Assembly (NCBI GenBank): GCA_964605795.1
Contig: CAZSDZ010000016.1
Location: 1 to 53,067, forward strand
Source: JAFGOM01 sp964605795
Lineage (GTDB): Archaea > Halobacteriota > Methanomicrobia > Methanomicrobiales > Methanospirillaceae
Direction: 5' to 3'
DNA: 53,067 nucleotides
The notes under the pieces are model-generated. The model was not told the origin of the DNA. It saw only the letters and a program-made list of their open reading frames with translations, and did not search any database. Every line of letters begins with the position of its first letter. Positions within the stretch are counted from its first letter, which is position 1. This document shows positions 9,282 through 19,007 of this stretch, one piece after another. Both the position numbers and the translations under genes were made by a program.

Positions 9282-10097
9282 TCATGGGGCATAGGCACCT
9301 GCAAGAAGATCCCGGTCAATACCCCGGGGAACGGTACCTGATATGGCATACTCATACATCATTGCGACAAATATCCCCTGCAGTGCAGAGATAAAGACAA
9401 TCGCAACAACCAGGAGAAGAATAGCGATGCCGATGAGGGGGATGGCCAGTGCCCCGATAAAAGGGGCAGTACACAGAGAGAGAACAAGGAGGATGATAAA
9501 CGGGATGAGGATAAATCCTAGTGAGAACTGACCGGTGACCGTCTCTCCCCACGTTTTTTTGAACAGTTCCCAAGATGTGGATATGGACGGTATCACGCTG
9601 ATATTCTCAACGATAAAGACCGGAATGACAAAGAAGGTGACAAGATTCCAGGCTGCCCCGATAACTGACGTTATGATCTGACCAAGACCCTGGGTCTGAT
9701 CCCGTATCAGCTGAAGGATTACCCCGACCGTTGCAGTAATGACCGCCCAGTAGAGTATCTGGGGGAGATGTGCTGCCGCAACCGATACACCATAGGAGAA
9801 AGAGGCATCTTCACCCCGTATCAGCCTTCTTGCCGCGGCAATAAGACCTGCTTGGAAGAATATCCCAATGAAACTACAGATCAGGTAAAAGAGGAAGAGA
9901 AGGAGGATCGAGAGTACCTGGGATGACGATATCTCGTTGATGAGTCCGGTAAGAATGAGGGGGAAGATAAAGGATGCGATTACCAGGATAATCGCAATTC
10001 CTGATATCAGGGGAAAGAGAATCAGGGATTTCTTCTGTGCGAAGATGGAAAGAGTTCCTTTAGCGAGTTCAAAGCCCCGTTTTATCTTTTCAAACAT
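9282..10097 (-). CDS. Multi-pass membrane protein (DUF6159-like)
   Basis: A 271-residue integral membrane protein with six or so hydrophobic segments (SLILFPLISGIAIILVIASF, ILLLFLFYLICSFIGIFF, then two pairs of helices near the C terminus). It has the conserved feel of an archaeal family that I believe is called DUF6159: an N-terminal cytoplasmic helix FEKIKRGFELAKGTLSIF, AARRLIRGEDASF after the second helix pair, and SISTSWELFKKTWGE in the middle. The ORF is open further upstream to 10214 but those codons overlap the regulator gene, so the ATG at 10097 is the better start. It is 71 bp downstream of the HTH regulator and likely cotranscribed with it. Function unknown. Confidence 0.75.
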   Translation of the reverse strand: MFEKIKRGFELAKGTLSIFAQKKSLILFPLISGIAIILVIASFIFPLILTGLINEISSSQVLSILLLFLFYLICSFIGIFFQAGLIAAARRLIRGEDASFSYGVSVAAAHLPQILYWAVITATVGVILQLIRDQTQGLGQIITSVIGAAWNLVTFFVIPVFIVENISVIPSISTSWELFKKTWGETVTGQFSLGFILIPFIILLVLSLCTAPFIGALAIPLIGIAILLLVVAIVFISALQGIFVAMMYEYAISGTVPRGIDRDLLAGAYAP

Positions 10098-10168
10098 AAC
10101 TTCTGGTTTCTCATCAGGAGATATATAGATTGGGAAGAAGTAAGGGATTCTTGTATAAAATCCTCTTC

Positions 10169-10903
10169 TTATGCAGTATTTTCCCGACGGAACTGCCAGA
10201 GTTCCCAGATACAAACCACGAAAAGAAGAAAACAGCCACCAAGAAAGAATGCGATCGCAGTTTCATGGGTCAGAAACGATGAAGCAATATTTGGCTCCAC
10301 TACCGGAGATAGGATAACCTCATTTATGAGACCAGGTGTGGCCTCGTGAATAACCTCACTTCCTGCTAGGGTCCAGCCATCTGACAGGCGATCAGGAAAG
10401 GCATCAGGAAGCGGAGGAGCATACATCACCTGTTCAATAAAGATATCAGCAAGAACCGGAGTGCACGTCTTATCAGATAACTCCATCGCTGGAGCAGGAG
10501 GAATCTTGGAGAAGACCGGCACCAGTGCATACAGAATGGCTGATGCAAAAGCTGTGATCCCGAAGAGGGAAGCATATTTTGCAAGGATCATCCGAACATT
10601 CGCAGATTTTGGCGAGATTACAAGAAGTTGGGGTTTTTGGCGGTATATTTTTACTTCCCTGCCCTTGACACTGTATTTTGTTCTGACAACTTCTAAGAGA
10701 CCGGCATCAAGCAGATTCTCAATGTGGTACTTGATGGTGCTCATCGGAACACCAAGAGCACCGGCAATATCAGAGGAGGTCATCTCCTGGTCACCGATGA
10801 CCGACAGGATATCGTTTGCCGTCTGACTGGAGATAGCCTTCGCTACCTTCTGAGCCTGTTCCTCCCCCTGTTCGAGGACGATGACGTCATCGTAATCAGC
10901 CAT
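10169..10903 (-). CDS. Membrane-anchored ArsR-like winged-helix regulator
   Basis: A 244-residue protein. Residues 20-95 form a winged helix-turn-helix (ANDILSVIGDQEMTSSDIAGALGVPMSTIKYHIENLLDAGLLEV) of the ArsR/HTH_20 kind, followed by the wing KYSVKGREVKIYRQ. Two hydrophobic helices follow, one at about 112-135 (GITAFASAILYALVPVF) and one at about 218-237 (AIAFFLGGCFLLFVVCIWEL), with a roughly 80-residue segment between them that should face outside. This is a one-component membrane regulator: the exposed loop may sense, the cytoplasmic HTH binds DNA. Its first eight bases overlap the 3-prime end of alaS, so translation is probably coupled. The DUF6159-like gene downstream is a plausible target or partner (inference). 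Confidence 0.85.
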   Translation of the reverse strand: MADYDDVIVLEQGEEQAQKVAKAISSQTANDILSVIGDQEMTSSDIAGALGVPMSTIKYHIENLLDAGLLEVVRTKYSVKGREVKIYRQKPQLLVISPKSANVRMILAKYASLFGITAFASAILYALVPVFSKIPPAPAMELSDKTCTPVLADIFIEQVMYAPPLPDAFPDRLSDGWTLAGSEVIHEATPGLINEVILSPVVEPNIASSFLTHETAIAFFLGGCFLLFVVCIWELWQFRRENTA

Positions 10904-13640
10904 GAAGTACGTGAGTAATTCTCTCCTTTCCTATTAAAAGTGCTTCCTCTATCTTTGTCAGATCCGATCCGCCACCCTGGGCTAGGGTAGGTTTTCCCCC
11001 ACCCTTCCCCCCAAGAGCAGCACAAACGTCGGTGACAATCTGGCCTGCATGCACCGTTGGACTCCCGCTTGCACAGACAACCCGGGGAGTCTCTCTGCCT
11101 GATATCAGAAGGGCAACACCACCCTTATCAGAGATCCCGGTTGCGAGGGATATCAGTTCAGGAACACCGATATCGACCTGTTTCACCACCACTGCAGTCC
11201 CGTTGATATCCAGAGGGACCAGATTTGAGAGTTCCATCTCGCTGATGCGTTTTAACAGGCGTTCAATCTCTTTCTTCTGCTCTTTCCATTCAGCAAAGAA
11301 CCGTGATGCGGTATCAGGAAGAACACTCGTCTGGACAGAAAAGGCATTCGCCGTGTCTTCGAGGAGTGTTTCAGTCTGCTGGATATACCGGCATGCTGCC
11401 ATACCTGCCGAGAAGATAAGCCGTTCAATTCCGTCCTGAACATGCTCAACCCTGATGATTCGGATCGTCCCGATATCACCGGTACGGGAGCAGTGCGTTC
11501 CGGCACATGCCTCAATATCCCCGGCAACCTTGACGATACGAATCTCCTTTCCGGGTGGAACACCACCCTGGTACAGGCAGAACCCATACTGTTTCTCTGC
11601 CTGGGCACGATCTTCCCAGGCGATTGATGTCTCGGTATTCTCCATCACCAGGTTGTTTGCAACACATTCTATTTGGTACAACTGATCTTTCGTGATATGG
11701 GTGTAATGCCTGATATCAATACGGGAGTTCTCTTCACCCTTCTGTGCTCCTGCCTGCCTGATATGAGGTCCTAAAACCTCCTGGCTGGCCCGAAGCAGGA
11801 TGTGGGTAGCGGTATGATGCCGCATCAGGGAAAATCGCCGTTCCTTGTCTATTGTACCTGATACCCGATCCCCTTTTGTGAGTACCGGTGCTGAAACAGT
11901 ATGGAGAACCGTCTCTCCCAGTTTGACTGCATGGACAACCTGAACAGTACGGTTGTCTGGTGTTACCAGAGAACCGGTGTCTGCCGGCTGGCCACCTCCT
12001 TCAGGGTAAAACAGGGTCTGATCGAGGATCACATACTCATCAAATGCATCAAGAACCGTTGCATGAAACGTGGTATCACACAGTGAGTAATAAAAGAGTT
12101 TCTTTGTCGGCCCGCATCGTGCAATGCGGGGAAGAATGGCATGGTACGGATCTTCTGCATGCTCCTCCTCGTTTTCAGAGTGCATATCTGCGATCTGCGA
12201 GTAGAAATCATCAGGAAGATCAACGACAGCTCCTTCTTCCTGTGCAAGATCCCGCACCATCTCGGGAGCGATACCATGGGAATCATACAGAGTCACCAGT
12301 TCGGATACCGGGATCTTCTCGCGTTTCTCCCGGTATGACTGCGCCAGTCGTCTGACGGTTCGGGCACCACGCTCCATCGTCTGACGATACTTCTCGATCT
12401 CACGGTCGACAATCTCATGAACAACAGGCACCTGCTGATCAAAATGAGAAAAGCCGATTATCTGCATCTGTCTCTCGATAAGTTCCCCAAGGATCGGATT
12501 CATCTTTAAATCCTCCATCATCCGGAGAGTTCTCCGAAGAACGAGCCTTGCAAGATACCCGTCCTTGGTGTTTGAGGGAACGATACAGTCACCAAGCATG
12601 TACGCCAGGCACCGGGTATGATCGACGATCGCATAGACGCTCTCGACAGGAGCTATTAACTTCTCCAGTTTATCAACAGGAATACCGATCTGACGGGCTA
12701 CCTCCTGCCGTAACTCAAATATCTTCTGGCCCGAGATGTCCATGAGACCGGCGAACCGGGCATTCTGGCCAAGAATCGAGATAAAATCGGGATCCTGTAT
12801 CCGGTCACCAAGGTCGGCCTCTTCCATGACAGTGGTAACCATCTCAGGAAAAACCGCGTCATAAATTGTCGGAGAGCCTTTAGAAGCCCAAACAAAACGT
12901 TCTAGGCCATAACCCGTATCAACAACCCTCGTCTCCATGGGATAATACGGTACTCCCCCGAGATCTACCGGCGGTTTCCCGGTCTTCTGCCGGGTAAGGC
13001 TCATAAAGACAAGGGTGGCAACTTCGAGACCGCCGGTAAGTACTTCCACGCTGGGTCCGGCATTCCCCCCCCCGATCCACGGGTGCTCCTTGTAGGTAAC
13101 CTGATCCATATCACCCCCGATGGTAGCAAGAAACTCATCACAGAGCTCGACGGTTCTGTCTTTCCAGTAGATCTCGTTATCATCGGTATTGAATGCATGA
13201 TGGGCCATCATCTCAAATGTCGTCAGGTGTCTGCCTGACCTTCCAACCGAATCGAGATCATTGAGCCTGATACAGGGTTGTGATATGGTTAAGGGATTTG
13301 CCGGGGGAGGAACTACCCCGCTCGTCACATACGGCTGAAAATCTGCGATAGAAGCAATTGTCAGGTAGATATCATCACGCCACCGGGCCGCAACCGGGTA
13401 CCGTTCTATCCTTGTATGGCCTTTCGTCTCAAAGAACGAGAGATATGCCTCCCGCATCTCATCAACTGAATGCTCAACAAAGAGCGGATTTCCAATAAAC
13501 TGGTACGGTTCACAGGGTGCATCCCCGCAGACATCCCGCGATGGATCCCGGGTCCAGAAGGCACATTTACACTTTTTACAGATATTCCTGGTGAGTCCTT
13601 CTGAATGAAAGTACTCAAGCTGATATTCCTCTTCCATCAT
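10896..13640 (-). CDS. alaS: Alanine--tRNA ligase, archaeal type
   Basis: A 914-residue AlaRS that charges tRNA-Ala with alanine in the cytoplasm. It has the archaeal N-terminal extension with a cysteine cluster (CKKCKCAFWTRD, CGDAPC), the class II aminoacylation core (FFETKGHTRIERYPV; GGGNAGPSVEVLTGGLE), the anticodon-independent tRNA-recognition region, the editing domain with its zinc motif HHTATH near residue 609 and CAGTHC near 713, and the C-terminal DHHA1 region with GGKGGGKPTLAQGGG. Length is normal for archaea. Two adjacent ATGs open the gene (13640, 13637); a TATA-like box about 25 bp upstream suggests a leaderless message. The HTH regulator gene overlaps its last eight bases. Confidence 0.97.
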   Translation of the reverse strand: MMEEEYQLEYFHSEGLTRNICKKCKCAFWTRDPSRDVCGDAPCEPYQFIGNPLFVEHSVDEMREAYLSFFETKGHTRIERYPVAARWRDDIYLTIASIADFQPYVTSGVVPPPANPLTISQPCIRLNDLDSVGRSGRHLTTFEMMAHHAFNTDDNEIYWKDRTVELCDEFLATIGGDMDQVTYKEHPWIGGGNAGPSVEVLTGGLEVATLVFMSLTRQKTGKPPVDLGGVPYYPMETRVVDTGYGLERFVWASKGSPTIYDAVFPEMVTTVMEEADLGDRIQDPDFISILGQNARFAGLMDISGQKIFELRQEVARQIGIPVDKLEKLIAPVESVYAIVDHTRCLAYMLGDCIVPSNTKDGYLARLVLRRTLRMMEDLKMNPILGELIERQMQIIGFSHFDQQVPVVHEIVDREIEKYRQTMERGARTVRRLAQSYREKREKIPVSELVTLYDSHGIAPEMVRDLAQEEGAVVDLPDDFYSQIADMHSENEEEHAEDPYHAILPRIARCGPTKKLFYYSLCDTTFHATVLDAFDEYVILDQTLFYPEGGGQPADTGSLVTPDNRTVQVVHAVKLGETVLHTVSAPVLTKGDRVSGTIDKERRFSLMRHHTATHILLRASQEVLGPHIRQAGAQKGEENSRIDIRHYTHITKDQLYQIECVANNLVMENTETSIAWEDRAQAEKQYGFCLYQGGVPPGKEIRIVKVAGDIEACAGTHCSRTGDIGTIRIIRVEHVQDGIERLIFSAGMAACRYIQQTETLLEDTANAFSVQTSVLPDTASRFFAEWKEQKKEIERLLKRISEMELSNLVPLDINGTAVVVKQVDIGVPELISLATGISDKGGVALLISGRETPRVVCASGSPTVHAGQIVTDVCAALGGKGGGKPTLAQGGGSDLTKIEEALLIGKERITHVLHG

Positions 13641-13654
13641 GGAGATTCACTGAT

Positions 13655-13668
13655 TTCTTATACGTATG
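13655..13668 (-). promoter_or_regulatory. Candidate alaS TATA box
   Basis: On the minus strand the sequence reads ATACGTATAAGAA, centred about 23-26 bp before the tandem ATG codons of alaS. This spacing places transcription initiation at or next to the start codon, which fits the lack of a Shine-Dalgarno sequence there. Confidence 0.5.
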
Positions 13669-13939
13669 ATGAAACCGGTAATAGTTCTGTGTGTTCGAAT
13701 GGCCGGTCCTGTTCTCTTTGGTCTACCGGGATAAAGCGGGGGGTTTGCTGAATGGACACTCACAAATATGCTCAAAAATCATGATCCCCTTGTTATGAAC
13801 CAGAAACAGAGCATATCCCTGATGCATGCAATTTTTATGAGAGAAGAGAGAATGATACTACTTAAGAATACATAGGATCAGATGAGATAGGAAACGGTAT
13901 TTTTTTGTAACCACAAAATAACTCCAGGATTTTTGGAAG

Positions 13940-16147
13940 ATGCGCAACAGGTCAGGCACAACACGGGTGACTGCAGGCATTTTTGTATGCATTCTCGTAC
14001 TCACCGGCATGGTTCCTGCAACTGCACAGACCGGAACTGATTATTCCATCCTGTACCTGAACTCCTATCACCATGGAATGGAATGGGGGGATGCGGTCAC
14101 CAATGGTGTGATAACCGGGATCCATGAAGACCTCGGATATAGCGGACATCTTTACATCGAGTATTGTGATACCAAGCGCTTTATCAGCCAGGATCACTAT
14201 GACCAGTTATATCAACTGATACGAGAAAAATACAAGGATATTCCCCTCGATGCCGTTATCGTTTCTGATGATTATGCCCTCTCGTTTGTTTCAGAACACT
14301 ATGATGATCTTTTTTTGGGAAAGCCGATTATTTTTTGCGGGATTAATTATTTAACCCCTGAACTCATCGCATTCTCCCCAAATGTTACCGGGGTTATCGA
14401 GAAGAAATATATTAAAGAGTCCATAGATCTCGCACGCTCACTAAATCCCGATATACAAGAAGTGTACATCATCAATGACAGGACACAGACCGGCATCTCG
14501 AACAGAAAGGCGGTTCTTGAGAGCATCCCTGCATTCCAGGGGGATCTCTCTTTTCTGTTTCTTGAGGATCATACGATGAAAGAACTGCTTGAGATCGTTG
14601 CATCTCTGCCGGATCAGGCAATCATTTTCTTAAATACCTTCTCCCGGGATCGTGACGGAACGTATTATGAGACCGATGAGGTGATACGTCTTGTTGCCGA
14701 GCATTCCCGGGTTCCGGTTTATTCCTCTTCAGATTATTATCTGGGAGATGGTATTGTCGGGGGAGTGATGGTTCCCGGGTTTGATCAGGGCAGAACTGCA
14801 GCCCATTATGCCGCTCGTGTCATCAATGGAACCGATATTCGTGATATACCCATAGAGACGCCTGAAGGAATAACAAAACTGGACTATAACCGGCTTTTAT
14901 TATACAACCTCCCACAGGATCGGATTCCGGCAGGAAGCCAGGTAGTAAACCGCCCCTCATCAGATATCGAGGTACCGGTATTAGCCATGGTATTCTTCTC
15001 TGCCCTGATAGCCCTGCTTGTATTTGCCATCATCATCCTTGTGTACGCAAACAACCAGTTAAAGAGGGTCAGAAAAGAGCTGGCCATCCATGAAGAACGC
15101 CTTAGAATGGCGATGGAGGCAACAGAAGACGGAATATATGACTGGAACATTCAAAAGAACCGAATGTATTACAGTCCTGGTTACCTCCGGATGCTGGGGT
15201 ACACGAATAAAGAGATAGCACCTTCCTTTGAGGGGTTTGCCAGTTATATCCACCCTGACGATCATGACCGGGTGGTTGCAGAGATAGAGGATTACCTTCA
15301 CCAAAATCCCGGAGAAAAAGGAACATTCGAGTTCCGTATGCAGAGAAAAGACGGGGAGTACATCTGGATTCATTCAAAAGGTGAGATCGTTGCATGGGAC
15401 GGTGATGACCCGGTTCGGATGGTCGGAACCCACCGTGACATCACAGAAAGCCGGCAACACCAGCAGGCTATCATTGAGATGAATAAAAAACTCAATATCC
15501 TCTCAACGATAACCCGCCACGATATCCTGAACCAAATGACGGTTATCTATGGATATTTCGATCTCATCAGAGAATGTGCCTCCGGCGATGCACAATGCAA
15601 CCTCTATCTCGACAGATTACAGGGAGCTTTTGAAAAGGTTGAACGGCAGATCCTCTTTACCCGCGATTATCAGAACATGGGTGTCGAGGAACCGCGATGG
15701 CAGCAGATCGAGAGCGTGGTCAGGGAGGCAATTTCAGTCCTTGGTAAGACAGAGATATCCTTTGTAACCGATGTTCGTGATCTCTCTATCTATGCAGACA
15801 GTATGCTCGTTCGGGTATTATACAACCTCTTTGAGAATGCGGTCAGGCATGGGGAAGGAGTTGTGAGGATCAATACCCGGTTTGAGATCGATACAAAACA
15901 GCAATGTTGCCTTCTCATCATCGAGGATAATGGAACAGGGATCCCGGATCCCATGAAAGAGAAGATATTTGAGAAAGGAGTTGGTACGAACTCAGGATTA
16001 GGTCTCTTTCTTGTCAGAAATATCCTTGCCATCACTGAGATAACCATCGTTGAGAACGGGAAGTACAAGAGCGGTGCACGGTTCGAGATGCGTATTCCCA
16101 AGGGATACTACCGATTTGGTAAAGGTGACCCGAACCATTCGGCGTGA
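13940..16147 (+). CDS. Transmembrane sensor histidine kinase with substrate-binding-type sensor and PAS domain
   Basis: A 735-residue hybrid. Signal peptide 1-29; extracellular domain about 33-330 resembling ABC-type substrate-binding proteins (ILYLNSYHHGMEWGDAVTNG opening, periplasmic-binding fold); one membrane helix about 350-372 (AMVFFSALIALLVFAIIILV); PAS domain about 380-505 with PAC end GTHRDITES; dimerisation helix with phospho-acceptor H527 in TRHDILNQ; ATPase domain with N629/N633 in the N box, IEDNGTGIP G1 box and GLGLFLVRN G2 box. All catalytic parts are intact, so it should autophosphorylate on binding an extracellular ligand. There is no receiver domain and no response-regulator gene nearby, so the partner is encoded elsewhere. 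The RHDILNQ box is typical of methanogen PAS kinases. Confidence 0.92.
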   Translation: MRNRSGTTRVTAGIFVCILVLTGMVPATAQTGTDYSILYLNSYHHGMEWGDAVTNGVITGIHEDLGYSGHLYIEYCDTKRFISQDHYDQLYQLIREKYKDIPLDAVIVSDDYALSFVSEHYDDLFLGKPIIFCGINYLTPELIAFSPNVTGVIEKKYIKESIDLARSLNPDIQEVYIINDRTQTGISNRKAVLESIPAFQGDLSFLFLEDHTMKELLEIVASLPDQAIIFLNTFSRDRDGTYYETDEVIRLVAEHSRVPVYSSSDYYLGDGIVGGVMVPGFDQGRTAAHYAARVINGTDIRDIPIETPEGITKLDYNRLLLYNLPQDRIPAGSQVVNRPSSDIEVPVLAMVFFSALIALLVFAIIILVYANNQLKRVRKELAIHEERLRMAMEATEDGIYDWNIQKNRMYYSPGYLRMLGYTNKEIAPSFEGFASYIHPDDHDRVVAEIEDYLHQNPGEKGTFEFRMQRKDGEYIWIHSKGEIVAWDGDDPVRMVGTHRDITESRQHQQAIIEMNKKLNILSTITRHDILNQMTVIYGYFDLIRECASGDAQCNLYLDRLQGAFEKVERQILFTRDYQNMGVEEPRWQQIESVVREAISVLGKTEISFVTDVRDLSIYADSMLVRVLYNLFENAVRHGEGVVRINTRFEIDTKQQCCLLIIEDNGTGIPDPMKEKIFEKGVGTNSGLGLFLVRNILAITEITIVENGKYKSGARFEMRIPKGYYRFGKGDPNHSA

Positions 16148-16215
16148 TCCTGTGTTTTTATTCTTTCATCCTTGCAGGCAGAAGGGGAGTATGGAAAAGA
16201 GATACCATACCATCA

Positions 16216-18945
16216 TCAGGATAATCCCTGAATAATATCTCCAATCTTCTCAAAATTTCTCTGGTACAGACCCAGATCCCCGGATGCAAGAGCTGCCGAA
16301 GCCTGATCATACCAGTAGGCGATCTGGTTAAGTGCAGTTGCGGTATCAGATCCCACCTGGTAACCAGGAATGCCGCCGGCAGATGATTCAGGTTCTGCTT
16401 TCCCTGACACAGTCTCACCGGTAGGTTTCCTGCCAAAGATATCAGCAAGAGCTTCTGACAAGGTATTTCTCATCACGACCCGGTCACTGTATACGACAAT
16501 AACGCGTGTTAACTGGGGGAGAGTTCCCTTCTCTGATGCTTCGAGATATAATGGTTCGACATACAGGAGGGATTGTTCAATCGGGATGATAAGAGTATTT
16601 CCCCTGACAACTGTGGATCCAGACTGGGACCAGAGGGTTATTAACTGTGAAATATCAGGATCCTGGTCTATCCTTGCTTCAACCTGCATCGGCCCGTACG
16701 TCAACTCCTGTTTTGAGAACTGGTAGACGATGAGATCACCATACGAAGGCCTGTCACATCGTGCAGCCATCCACCCGATAAGGTTCTCTTTATTTCGCGG
16801 GGTAAACGGCAGCATCAGGATAAATTCCTCACGTTCCTCCCCGGGAAGCTTCATATTGACATAATAGGGAGTTATCTGCTGGCGTGAACCGCGGTAGATC
16901 TCATCAGGGACTACCCATACATCTTCCCGGTTATAAAATACCCGTGGATCCTCCATATGGTACGTGCCGTAGATGTATGCCTGAATGCTAAACATACCCT
17001 GGGGATACCTGATGTGCAAGACGAGATCCTCGGGCATCTCCTCTATGGATTTGAAGAGTTCGGGAAAGATACTGCGATAGGTGGCAACAATCGGATCGTC
17101 TTTGTCTGTAACGTAGTATGAAACATCCCCGTTGTATGCATCGACAACCACTTTTACACTGTTCCTGATATAGTTCAGTTCACCCCCATACGGAGATCTG
17201 ATCTTCTCTGAATACGGGAACATACAAGAGGTGGTGTATGCATCCATAATCCAGAACAGACGCCCTTGTGATATGACCAGGTAGGGATCGGGATCATAGA
17301 CCAGAAATGGTGCGATAGTATCCGCTCTCTCGCGGATATTCTGGTACAAAAGGATCTTGCTTTCACTCGTCAGGCTGCCTGATACCAGCAACTCGATAGA
17401 CGAGAATGAGAGCGCATATACGAGTTTTTTCAGTCCTGACAGAGTAATTCCACCGGTTCCTTCGTAGTTTTGGTAGATATTGTTATCTCCGGCAGGATGA
17501 TCAAACTCCTCGGTCATGGTGTTTGTCACCACATAATCCCGGACCCCTTCCCCGTAATAAATCTGGGGGTGCTCTATCGACAGGTATGGGGAGGCCGGGG
17601 GAATATCCTTTACGTAAAAGACAGGAAGACCATTGGATGTCACCTCATCAACCGGGTTCATCACGGCCCCATACCCATGGGTATAGACAAGGTGCTGGTT
17701 AACCCAGGTCTGGGCCTGTAAGGGAAGACTGTGTGTATCAAGTTCCCGTGCTGATACCAGAACCTGTTTATATGAATCATTGAGCGTGTATCGATCAACA
17801 TCAACATCGATGAAATTATAATACGTTCGGAAGAGCTGGAGCTGTTCATAGGTGGCCTTTAGGGGTCTCCAGTCCCAGAGCCTGATATTATTGATGGTCG
17901 CAGCATTTGAGAGGATATCATTTCTGGTCAGGTTGTATGATACGCTGAACTCCCTGGCATGTATCTGGTCAAGATCATACGCAACAAGAGTACTGTTGAT
18001 ATTAGAGGCCAGGTACGGTTCTTCAAGATTATACTCATCCGGCTTGACCACGAGTGTCTGAACAACCCCTCCTGCCACACCGAGAAGGAGAGAGAGCAGA
18101 AGAAACAGTCCGATTCCGTAGATAATAATCCGGGGACGACGCAAGGATCGGTTGATGAGAAATCCAATGCCGATGAGGACAGTAACAAAAGAGAGCAGTG
18201 TTAAGAGTGGCAGGGTTACCGTTACATCGGTATAGCCTGCACCAAAAACGGTCTCTCCACGGGAGAAGAGCAGATTATACCGTGCCAGCCAGAGAGACAT
18301 ACCGATGCCAAGAAAGAGAAGAAAGAACAGCACCGAGAGTTGGGGCAGCAGTGGCTTAAAAAAACGAGAAAATGTAGGAAATTCAGGGAGATCGGCATTC
18401 TGACCAAGAATAATTCCCTGGAGTGAAAAGATAAACCCGCTCTTCTGAATTACATACGAGAGAACCGAAACCAGAAGAGAGAAGAGGAGAAGGATGACCA
18501 GGTACCTCACAAACAGGGTGTAAAACGGTATTGAGAAGAGATAAAAACTAATGTCAAGACCAAAAAGCGGATCGGTTACACCAAAAGGAACCTGATGAAG
18601 GAAGGTAAGAACCGTCTCCCAGGATCCGGCCATAAAGGTTCCTGCAAAAAGACCTCCACATACACAGATAAGGAGGGGGATAACGAGATCCAATCGGGTA
18701 ACCCTTCCAGAGACCGATCCTTTTCGTGCCGCCCTGTTGGCACAGAAATATGAGAATACAAAGAAAAGTATCCCAAAGACCAGTCCCAGGAGAACTGACG
18801 AGATAATGATGGTGTTAAAGACCGAAAGATACCCGACCTCTAAAAACCAGAAGAGATCGGCTAGAATGCCGACAGCGGTCCCGAATACGATAAAAAGTAT
18901 GATGATACCGGCGATGAACAGATGAAAACGTCTGGATAATGGCAT
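16216..18945 (-). CDS. UPF0182 (COG1615) large membrane protein
   Basis: A 909-residue protein with about seven membrane helices in the first 315 residues (first LFIAGIIILFIVFGTAVGIL), then a long soluble part of about 560 residues that should lie outside. Recognisable family segments are WYDQASAALASGDLGLYQRNFEKI-type sequence near the C terminus, LTRNDILSNAATINNIRLWDWRPL and AYTTSCMFPYSEKI. The family is widespread in bacteria and some archaea and has no established function to my knowledge. It lies alone on the minus strand, convergent with the histidine kinase and 62 bp downstream of the permease gene on the same strand, so it could be cotranscribed with the permease. Confidence 0.9.
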   Translation of the reverse strand: MPLSRRFHLFIAGIIILFIVFGTAVGILADLFWFLEVGYLSVFNTIIISSVLLGLVFGILFFVFSYFCANRAARKGSVSGRVTRLDLVIPLLICVCGGLFAGTFMAGSWETVLTFLHQVPFGVTDPLFGLDISFYLFSIPFYTLFVRYLVILLLFSLLVSVLSYVIQKSGFIFSLQGIILGQNADLPEFPTFSRFFKPLLPQLSVLFFLLFLGIGMSLWLARYNLLFSRGETVFGAGYTDVTVTLPLLTLLSFVTVLIGIGFLINRSLRRPRIIIYGIGLFLLLSLLLGVAGGVVQTLVVKPDEYNLEEPYLASNINSTLVAYDLDQIHAREFSVSYNLTRNDILSNAATINNIRLWDWRPLKATYEQLQLFRTYYNFIDVDVDRYTLNDSYKQVLVSARELDTHSLPLQAQTWVNQHLVYTHGYGAVMNPVDEVTSNGLPVFYVKDIPPASPYLSIEHPQIYYGEGVRDYVVTNTMTEEFDHPAGDNNIYQNYEGTGGITLSGLKKLVYALSFSSIELLVSGSLTSESKILLYQNIRERADTIAPFLVYDPDPYLVISQGRLFWIMDAYTTSCMFPYSEKIRSPYGGELNYIRNSVKVVVDAYNGDVSYYVTDKDDPIVATYRSIFPELFKSIEEMPEDLVLHIRYPQGMFSIQAYIYGTYHMEDPRVFYNREDVWVVPDEIYRGSRQQITPYYVNMKLPGEEREEFILMLPFTPRNKENLIGWMAARCDRPSYGDLIVYQFSKQELTYGPMQVEARIDQDPDISQLITLWSQSGSTVVRGNTLIIPIEQSLLYVEPLYLEASEKGTLPQLTRVIVVYSDRVVMRNTLSEALADIFGRKPTGETVSGKAEPESSAGGIPGYQVGSDTATALNQIAYWYDQASAALASGDLGLYQRNFEKIGDIIQGLS

Positions 18946-19007
18946 AGGTAACCATACATCCTCTTCTTTTCAGGTAAATATTCTTTGGTATGAACCGGTT
19001 CCCTGCA

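Noticed and set aside
9029..9355. Minus-strand 108-residue ORF over the 286-bp gap after the DUF6159-like gene
   Set aside because: Its first part is an out-of-frame shadow of the DUF6159-like gene, and it has no ribosome site, domain or recognisable composition.
16216..18945. The UPF0182 protein as a transporter
   Set aside because: It has membrane helices only in its N-terminal third and no transporter motif, so only the family name is given.
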